DNA from: Laburnicola sp. R22_1
Lineage: Eukaryota; Ascomycota; Dothideomycetes; Pleosporales; Didymosphaeriaceae
DNA length: 64,000 nucleotides
Reading direction: 5' to 3'
Assembly (NCBI GenBank): GCA_014281115.1
Contig: JACONQ010000005.1
Coordinates: 3,100,001 to 3,164,000 of the forward strand
The position numbers and the translations under genes are program-made. This document shows positions 57,427 to 64,000 of the stretch, one piece after another. Within the stretch, counting starts at the first letter, position 1, and each line of letters starts with the position of its first letter. The notes beneath the pieces are model-generated. The model was given only the letters and a program-made list of their open reading frames with translations. It had not been told where the DNA came from and ran no database searches.

Positions 57427-57476
57427 ACGTGGTTTACTAGCGAGTAACCTACACTAGTAAGCGCACTACCTTTGCT
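57427..57476 (+). repeat. Fot1/pogo left terminal inverted repeat
   Basis: 50 bp beginning acgtggtttactag and ending acctttgct, the inverse of 59241-59290. Confidence 0.9.
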
Positions 57477-57523
57477 AAGACCCTACTATTACCAACAATA
57501 CTATTATAATACAACTACCTACC

Positions 57524-59170
57524 ATGTCTTCTAAGCCATCTAATAAATCTTAGTTACTTATTGCTATTAGAGCTATTAAACAAGACCCAAATCTTATAGA
57601 GCGAGCAGTAGTAGGGCTGTATAACATTAATCGCAGAACGCTTAATTAAAGACGCAATAGAATAACTGCACGACGCGATAACCTACCTAAATTAAAGAAT
57701 TTTACTCTCCTTAAGGAGCAGGCGCTTGTTAATTGTATAATTAAGCTAGACACGCGTGGATTCCCTCCTACAAAGCTTATAATCCGCACAATGGCTAATT
57801 TCCTATATTTACAGAGAGGAAAGCCACCTATTAGTATTAACTAGACAGATAGGTTTATTAAGCGCAGACGTGAAGTTAAAACGCGTTAGTCTTAGTTATA
57901 CAACAACTAGAGGATATAATAGGAAGATTCTAAGGTTATAAACGCGTGGTTTATGCTTGTAGAGGGCATTAAAGTCAAGTATGGTATTATGAATAAGAAC
58001 ACCTACAACTTTAATAAATTAGGCTTCTTAATAGGGGTTATAGAGTCTCAGCTTATAGTCATAGTATTAGAGAGGCGTGCGAAACCCAAATTGATACAGC
58101 TAGACGACCGCCAGTGGATTATAGTAATCTAGGGTATCTGCGCTGCTGGATGGACAATCCCTCCCTTTATTATCTACGCCGGCAAGCGTCACATCTCTAC
58201 CTAGTACAAAGACGCGTTAATTCCTAGCAATTGGGTAATTGCTGTTAGCGAGAATAGCTAGACAAACAACGAGCTTAGTATCGCGTAGTTAAAACACTTT
58301 AACGCGCATACAAAGGGACGCGCTAAAGGAACCTATTAACTGCTAGTTATTAATAGCTATAAGAGCTATAACTTAATTAAGTTTCAGAATTACTATAAGA
58401 AACATAAGATTATTACTCTCTATATGCCGCTATATTCGTCACACCTGCTACAGCTATTAGATATAGGCTGTTTCTCCCTACTAAAGAAGGCATATAGTGC
58501 TAAGATCTTAGGCTTAGCGCGTTAGCTAATAACCCACATTATAAAGATTAAGTTTCTCCTAGCCTTTAAAACCGCGTTTTTGAAGGTTTTCTCTGCAGAG
58601 ACAATTAAGAGTGGTTTTCGCGATGCTGGGCTAGTCCCATTAAATCCAGAGGAGGTGTTGCAGCACCTTAACATCCGCATCCGTACATCTAGTCTGCCCA
58701 TTAAAGAGCCTACCACCTGGGAGTCTAAAATACCAAGTAACCTACGCGAATTTGAGGCGCAATCAACACTAGTTCGCAAGAGAATTAGAGATCACTTTGA
58801 TTCATTACTAACTTTAACTATATAGGTGCTTAAGAAGCTTAAAAAAGGCGCTCTAAGTGTAATGCATAGTTAGATACTAGTATTAGATAAAATTACAGGC
58901 CTTCGCAAGACAATTAAGAAGACTACAAGGTAAAAATCGCGTAAAAGGAGGTATATTCAGCATTAGGGATTACTTGCAGTAGCAGAGGAATCTTAGCTAG
59001 CTACTCCTAAGAATGCTAGTAGACAGAAGAAGAGTAAATAGTTGTTAGATACTAGTCGCACTACAATAGGGCTATTAACTCAACGGCATTGTAGTATCTA
59101 TAGGCAACCTGGATATAATGCGCAAACCTGCTAGGGAGTTAAAGAGGAAGAATCTAAATTAAATGCATTA
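57524..59170 (+). pseudogene. Fot1/pogo transposase, broken by stop codons
   Basis: Starts MSSKPSNKS. It has an N-terminal helix-turn-helix of psq/CENP-B type (ERAVVGLYNINRRTLN, TARRDNLPKLKNFTLL), a middle Tc5-like segment (LDTRGFPPTKLIIRTMANFL), then a DDE_1-type catalytic domain: ICAAGWTIPPFIIYAGKRHI, then a LYMPLYSSHLLQLLDIGCFS block with the conserved Ser-His-x-x-x-x-x-Asp motif. Around 58580-58825 an unbroken stretch reads FSAETIKSGFRDAGLVPLNP. The whole stays in one frame from 57524 onward, with more than ten in-frame stops (mostly TAG from CAG/TGG) and no frameshift that I can see. Cut-and-paste activity would need a functional copy elsewhere. Confidence 0.8.
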
Positions 59171-59240
59171 ACTTAGTATATATTTTTAAGCAGTGTTGCA
59201 ACGCAGTCTAATAATAAATAAAATAGTTTAGTGGGGTCTC

Positions 59241-59290
59241 AGCAAAGGTGGCGCGCTTACTAGTATGAGTTACTTACTAGTAAACCACAT
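59241..59290 (-). repeat. Fot1/pogo right terminal inverted repeat
   Basis: 50 bp; read on the minus strand it begins atgtggtttactagtaagta, the inverse of the left repeat. A TA follows. Confidence 0.9.
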
Positions 59291-59461
59291 TATAATAATA
59301 CCTATAGATATTAATAAACTTATTTTAGTCCATAGTAAGTTAGTAGAATTTTATAGTAGTTTTATATAAATTACTATAAGACTATAATAGTTAGAAATAA
59401 AGCGCAAGATAGCATAATATAATATAATAGAGCGTAATAGAGTGTAGTATAACATAATAGG

Positions 59462-60170
59462 TATAACGTGTCCGTGCGCGTGATGCGCCACTTCGCGTGA
59501 TGCGCCGCTTTTTACTAGGAAAATTAAGAAAAACAAGGAAGTTCAAAGCAGTATAACTCTTTAACTACCTTTCCTTTTTAAAATCTTCCTTTATTAAAGT
59601 TATTAAGAAAGACCATCTCTATAACTTTAGAATTTTAGTTTTCTAATAATAATTAGTTTTAAGAAAAAGTATAAAGTCCTAAAATTCAAGTCCCTAAAAT
59701 TTAAAAGTAATACTTTTTAGGTATAAAGTATACTATTTAGAACACATTTTATATTAGGTTCTTTTTAATAAAACTCTTAACTATAAAGTTAGATTATCTT
59801 TTTATTTTTTAAGAAAAATAAATTACGAAAGATAATCTATCTTCTTAAGTAGCTCTTTATAAGAAAAAGTTCTAATATAAAATATATTCTAAATAGTATA
59901 CTTAATACCTAAAAAAGTATTATTTTTAAATTTTAGGGACTTGAATTTTAGGACTTTTATACTTTTTTCTTAAAACTAATTATTATTAGAAAACTAAAAT
60001 TCTAAAGTTATAGAGATGGTCTTTCTTAATAACTTTAATAAAGGAAGATTTTAAAAAGGAAAGGTAGTTAAAGAGTTATACTGCTTTGAACTTCCTTGTT
60101 TTTCTTAATTTTCCTAGTAAAAAGCGGCGCATCACGCGAAGTGGCGCATCACGCGCATGGACACGTTATA
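59462..60170. mobile_element. 709-bp near-perfect palindrome (foldback element)
   Basis: The whole 709 bp is an inverted repeat with arms of about 350 bp and its centre near 59816. Outer ends are tataacgtgtccgtgcgcg (left) and, on the other strand, tataacgtgtccatgcgcg (right), each followed by a duplicated word cgcgtgatgcgcc. The rest of each arm is AT-rich. The arms keep almost base-for-base symmetry even though the neighbouring sequence is RIP-damaged. There is no coding potential. A TA duplicate at the outer ends is possible. A foldback MITE or a collapsed tandem pair of elements could explain it. Confidence 0.85.
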
Positions 60171-60241
60171 GAGATTAATATATAGTTATATAGAGATAGA
60201 TCTTAGCAGCACTAGAGTTACTACTAAGAAGGGGGGGGTAG

Positions 60242-60450
60242 TATTACTAATCTAAGGTAAGGGCCCCTTGCTTATATTATATTACCCTTTTTAGGACTAG
60301 TGTAATTACTAAGCAAGATTCTAAGCAAGACTATGTATATAGCCTACCTACGTATCTACCTTATATGGGTATCGCTACTATCTTATATATAGATTCTAAT
60401 TACTACTATTATCTTATATACGACGTAATAACTCCTATAGTGCCCTTATA
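60242..60450 (+). repeat. 3' LTR
   Basis: 209 bp beginning tattactaatctaagg, preceded by the purine tract ending at 60241, and followed by the cctag target-site duplicate at 60451-60455. Confidence 0.88.
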
Positions 60451-60455
60451 CCTAG

Positions 60456-60770
60456 ATAAATTATAGGGCGTAGAAAGATAGTAGGGATTTTATTAAGAAC
60501 AACCTTAATATAGTAATAGAGTAATAGTGTATCTAGTATATATTACCTTTATTCTACTTATAAGAAATAGTATATACCTATTAATATAACTTATATTATT
60601 TGCGATAATTAGGATAGTAAAGAATAGAGATATATAACTATAGTATAGCAGTACTAGAGCTATTTTATCCCTTCCCTAAAGTTCTAAGTAGTCTTTTTAT
60701 AAAAATTTTGCTTATAGAAGCCTCTACGCTAAGACTTACTTAGTAAGTTTAAACGCACTTTTTTATAAGC
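60456..60770. other. AT-rich stretch, nothing recognised
   Basis: RIP-type composition with no aligned feature. Confidence 0.4.
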
Positions 60771-62112
60771 ACCTTTTTACACTCTTTTTAATTACTAAGT
60801 AGGGGGCTCTACTTTTTTTATTATGTTATTTAGGATAAAAGCCTTTGTTGTTCTATCTCTAGGTAGATAATTTAATAATACATAGAAGAGAAAATAACTA
60901 GAAGATATAGTTTAATAAATCTAGGCCTATAAGACTAATCTAGCTCTAAATAAATTACAAAAGAAAGCGGAATAAGGTACTATATAATGCTTTAAACTAG
61001 AAACTAAGATAAAGCTAAAAATAATAATAAATATAGATATATAATAGTAAGAAGAAAAACTAAAAAGGAATAAAACTACTAGCTATAGTTACTAAAATCT
61101 GACTAATTAACTAGTAATAGCAATATCTGCCTTTAAAAGACCTAATAGTTACTAATAATCTTAACTAAAGGACCTAAGTTATCTTAAGCTATATCTAAGT
61201 AGTAAGTTACTTAGTGTCCTAATACTTAAGAAATATAAGACCTTAAACCTAAGTTCTTCTTAGCCTACTAGCTCTAAAAAAGTAAGGACTTTAATTAAGA
61301 AGGATATTTATATGCCTACTAAAAAGTATTCTTTATCTATTCTAAGAGGTTCTTTATAAGAATCTAATAAAAAGCCCTAATATTACTTTACCTAGCTAAA
61401 GACTCTATAGTCCTTATAATATAAATAGTAAGAGTCTTATAAAACCTTAGTAGTTAAGCTACCTAGTAGAACTTAGTGCAAAGCCTTATTATAAAACCTA
61501 ATCTATTCTTAACCAAGAAGTTATACCTTATAGAAGACAATATAATATAGTTTCTTTAAGACAAAAAAATACGCAAACTACTATTAATACTCTAAAAAGG
61601 ATAAAATTACTAAAGTTAAGAAGTATTATAGCTAGGAGATTTAGAATATACTTAACTTCTTAATATCTAAATACACTAACCTAGTAAAGAAAACGCTATA
61701 GTAGAAGTTATAGATAGCTATATATAGGCGTTAGTAGAGTTAAGATTAGGCTTAAACTAAAAAAACTAAAGAAGCTCTAAAGGCATAGCTAGCTTAGTAG
61801 TAAGTAATACTAAACCTTAATATTTATAAATTCCTAGACTAGTTTATAATTAGGTTTAGAAAACACTAAAAAGTAACTATAGTTATAAAAGGATAGAAGG
61901 GCATACTCTTTATTAAGAGTTTAAGCAAGCAGTTAGTAGGCAATATTCTAATTAAGAATAACTAGTTAATAGAGAGGCTAATAGAAATTAACTTTAATAT
62001 GTGTTGTTAAATTAACTACCTAGGGGTAGAATAACAAAGGCTTTTATCTCAAATAACATAACAAAAAAAAGCAGAGCCCCCTGCTTAGTAATTAAAAAGA
62101 GCGTAAAAAAGT
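60771..62112. mobile_element. Inverted-repeat element, about 1.34 kb
   Basis: The left end (60771-60882) and right end (62000-62112) are inverted copies of a roughly 112-bp sequence (left begins acctttttacactcttttt; right, read on the minus strand, contains acgctctttttaattactaa, and ends with a run over tttaacaacac). A third, same-orientation copy is at 47529-47637. The AT-rich interior has no domain I could assign. The outer borders are not exact to the base, and no target-site duplication was recognised. Confidence 0.7.
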
Positions 62113-64000
62113 AATGTAATCACAAAAAACTTTAATATAATAGAAAAATAGCTTTTAAGTAGGACCTAAATTTAATTAAAAGAGTATATACTAGATCTAG
62201 TATAGTAAAACTAAACACTAATACTACTTTAGACTACTAAGCTATAAGTACTACTAGCATTATAATATACTTTTAACCTACTAGACTAAATCTAAACTCT
62301 TAGTAAGCAAGGCTATAAGAAGCCCTAAGTACTTAGGCACCCCTAGGATTAACTATTTCTTAGCACAAAGTAGACAAACTAACTAAAAGACTTAAGTTTA
62401 TAAGACTTTAATATATTTTAGTCTAGGACTAGAATTCCTATAAAATAGAGCTTTTATCTAATCTAAACATCTATTAAAAAATTACTATAAGGGTAGAATA
62501 GACTTTAAAGTAGGTAATACCGCAGTAACCTTAGTATTAAGCACTAACCTAGGCTTAAGCCTACTTAGTAGCTCTTATATAAGTTAATATGTATATAGCC
62601 TTAGCAAAGCTAAGCCTACTATAGTAGAATAATAACTAGTTTAAAGGATACTTTAGATATAGAAAGAAAGACTATACTATTAGTTTAAGGAAGTATAAGA
62701 GTTAAAACTTATTTAAAAATAATAAATAGGTGTATTTTAATCTAAATACTTATAGGGTCTATTAGGGACAATTAAATAATAATAAGGGCGAAATTCTATA
62801 TATTAGCCCTAAGGGCAAGCAGAATTAGATGCTAATCTATATAGTGTAGAACTATTAGCAAATAAACATATTAAAGGATAAGGCGCTATAGATAACTTAG
62901 GGTTAGAATACTATTATAAGGGCGGTACACGGCCTTATAGGGCTAATCTATTAGAGACAGCTAGAATAGTTAAAAGAGCTAGTTAAATTAACACTATTCT
63001 AAGATAGTAAATAGAAAAGGAATATAGAGGGCCCTTTCTTATATAGAGGGTAGTTTATAGTATAGGCCTACGCTAACTACTACGCTAGCACTAACTAAAA
63101 AAGGCGCCTTTAGAAAGGTAAAAAGTGTAAATAAAAGAAATAGAGTGTAAAAGAAAGATAATAAGGCGTGCTTAGTAGAAAGACTAGTAAGTACTATTAT
63201 ATAACCCCCCTTTTAAGGCCTAAAAATAGAAAGGAAAGTATATAATAATAGGATGTTTTAGCGAATTTTTAATATAACTAGTACTATTTTAGGGCTAAGG
63301 AGGGCTAGAATAGGGGTAATAGGCCCCTATAGTTCTAGTAGTGGCCTTAGTTTTTAATTTAGGTGCTATTTAGTAGAGATATTAAGGAAAGTAGTTAGAG
63401 GTAAATTAGTGCTAGATTAGAAATTATATCTTACCGTTTAGTGTTATACTAATAAAGTATAATTTGGGGGTTTTTTTTGCGACTAAGGGGTTTCTAATAA
63501 AAATATTATAATAATAGCAGATATCCCCCCTACTATTATATATATAGAAAAGCGTTTTAAGGTAGTGTTAATAAAAAAGATTAGCGCGTTATAAGCTTAC
63601 TAAGCGAGCTTAGCGCGCCTACTCTAACTAAAAAAATCCACATACAAATATAATGAGGCTATATCGCTGTACTATAGTTTGAAGCGAGGGAAGGAAGGGG
63701 ATAAAAAGGTGCTTCTTATTTCTCTCCTCTACTATTATTCCTAAAGATATTGCTAGAAGCAATAGCTATTATATTAGTAGGTTTGTGCTACTTGTAAAAT
63801 ACATGCTAGAAACTTATACACTATAGATACACTAACGCTCTATCTCTATATTAAGGTTAACCTTAATAAGAAATTTACTATTGTCCTATTTTCTACTATT
63901 TCCCTAAGTCCTAATACTAAAATTATAGTTAACACTACCTAAAAGTATACTTTCTATCTATAAGCTAATATTACTAAGGCTATAGTAGAGTATTACTTTA
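62113..64000. other. AT-rich RIP-damaged sequence, unassigned
   Basis: Many stops in all frames and TA-rich composition. Near 62855-63050 one plus frame runs with few stops (containing NLGLEYYYKGGTRPYRANLL, otherwise unrecognised). The window ends inside this sequence, so any element may be cut off. No gene is claimed. Confidence 0.4.

Larger units (their letters stand above)
57427..59290 (+). mobile_element. Fot1/pogo-type DNA transposon, 1864 bp
   Basis: Terminal inverted repeats of 50 bp (57427-57476 and 59241-59290) differ by about eight mostly transition changes and begin acgtggtttactag. TA dinucleotides flank both ends (57425-57426 and 59291-59292), as expected for pogo-family insertion. 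The internal transposase frame spans 57524 to about 59170. Compared with the surrounding LTR element the sequence is far less AT-rich and less stop-ridden, so it inserted later or escaped most RIP. Confidence 0.88.
48095..60455 (+). mobile_element. LTR retrotransposon (Ty3/gypsy-like), RIP-damaged, with nested insertions
   Basis: Two direct repeats of identical length (209 bp: 48100-48308 and 60242-60450) are flanked by the same 5-bp sequence cctag (48095-48099 and 60451-60455), the signature of retroviral-type integration. LTR ends read TA...CA or TA...TA, as expected for TG...CA changed by RIP. A polypurine tract (aagaaggggggggt) ends at the start of the 3' LTR. The interior on the plus strand encodes broken gag-pol remnants: reverse transcriptase at about 54140-54700 and an integrase-like region near 55880-56600. 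A pogo element (57427-59290) and a palindrome (59462-60170) are inserted in it, so the intact element would be roughly 9.8 kb. Coding frames are full of stops, so it is dead. The family call rests on RT resemblance. Confidence 0.82.

Noticed and set aside
63160..63480. Possible LTR or promoter near the window end
   Set aside because: G- and C-run words such as ggggg and cccccc occur, but no second copy is present within the window to compare.
46964..64000. Possible protein-coding host genes in the AT-rich block
   Set aside because: All frames are short or broken, and the identifiable stretches belong to transposons.
1..64000. tRNA or rRNA genes, CRISPR arrays, secondary-metabolite cluster
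   Set aside because: No B-box-type GGTTCGA context fitting a cloverleaf, no rRNA-like tract and no spacer-repeat array was seen, and no backbone synthase was found. I could not run a structure search.

Overview
The window is nuclear DNA of a filamentous ascomycete (Pezizomycotina; Dothideomycetes is my guess from protein style, not proven). The reasons are short spliceosomal introns of about 47-70 nt with CTAAC/CTGAC-like branch sites, fungal gene families (delta-COP, Apc4, uL2, NIPA-type Mg transporter, GH125 mannosidase, Zn2Cys6 regulator), and an AT-rich block whose transposons carry transition mutations typical of repeat-induced point mutation (RIP). Gene models were spliced by eye from frame continuity, GT/GC-AG sites and family resemblance.

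Layout. 1-7 kb is an accessory stretch. A gene of the AIG2/gamma-glutamylcyclotransferase-like family (995-6423) is split by a minus-strand LINE fragment (1147-5626) with a 14-bp target-site duplication. The fragment is a threefold tandem array with AGT microsatellites at its joints and a gradient of RIP-like damage. It is followed by an AT-rich remnant and an orphan exon. 8-14 kb holds a small one-TM protein, a Zn2Cys6 regulator pseudogene with two nonsense codons, and a secreted GH125 mannosidase. At 14.57 kb there is a 365-bp inverted-repeat element.

16-46.4 kb is ordinary gene space: a glycogen-binding-domain-like protein, RET2 (delta-COP), an acidic 800-aa protein, a NIPA-like Mg transporter, APC4, RPL2 (uL2), a large F-box protein with a Gln-rich region, a second F-box-like protein on the opposite strand, a small hydrophilic protein, a sulfotransferase-like P-loop protein and a four-TM membrane protein. 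The genes are mostly housekeeping, unlinked in function, and do not form a cluster. Two introns use GC-AG borders. A 141-bp MITE (39.3 kb), a 104-bp insert with a 14-bp TSD (40.4 kb) and a G-poor low-complexity tract (43.6-44.6 kb) lie between them.

46.96-64 kb is an abrupt switch to AT-rich, gene-free, RIP-damaged transposon DNA. Its backbone is one LTR retrotransposon (48100-60450, Ty3/gypsy-like) with identical 209-bp LTR lengths and an intact 5-bp TSD. A Fot1/pogo element (57427-59290) and a 709-bp near-perfect palindrome (59462-60170) are nested in it. A further inverted-repeat element lies at 60.77-62.11 kb and the rest is unassigned. I found no tRNA or rRNA gene, no CRISPR array and no secondary-metabolite cluster. 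I found no convincing new biological system; the most unusual features are the RIP-graded LINE array inside a gene and the long palindrome.
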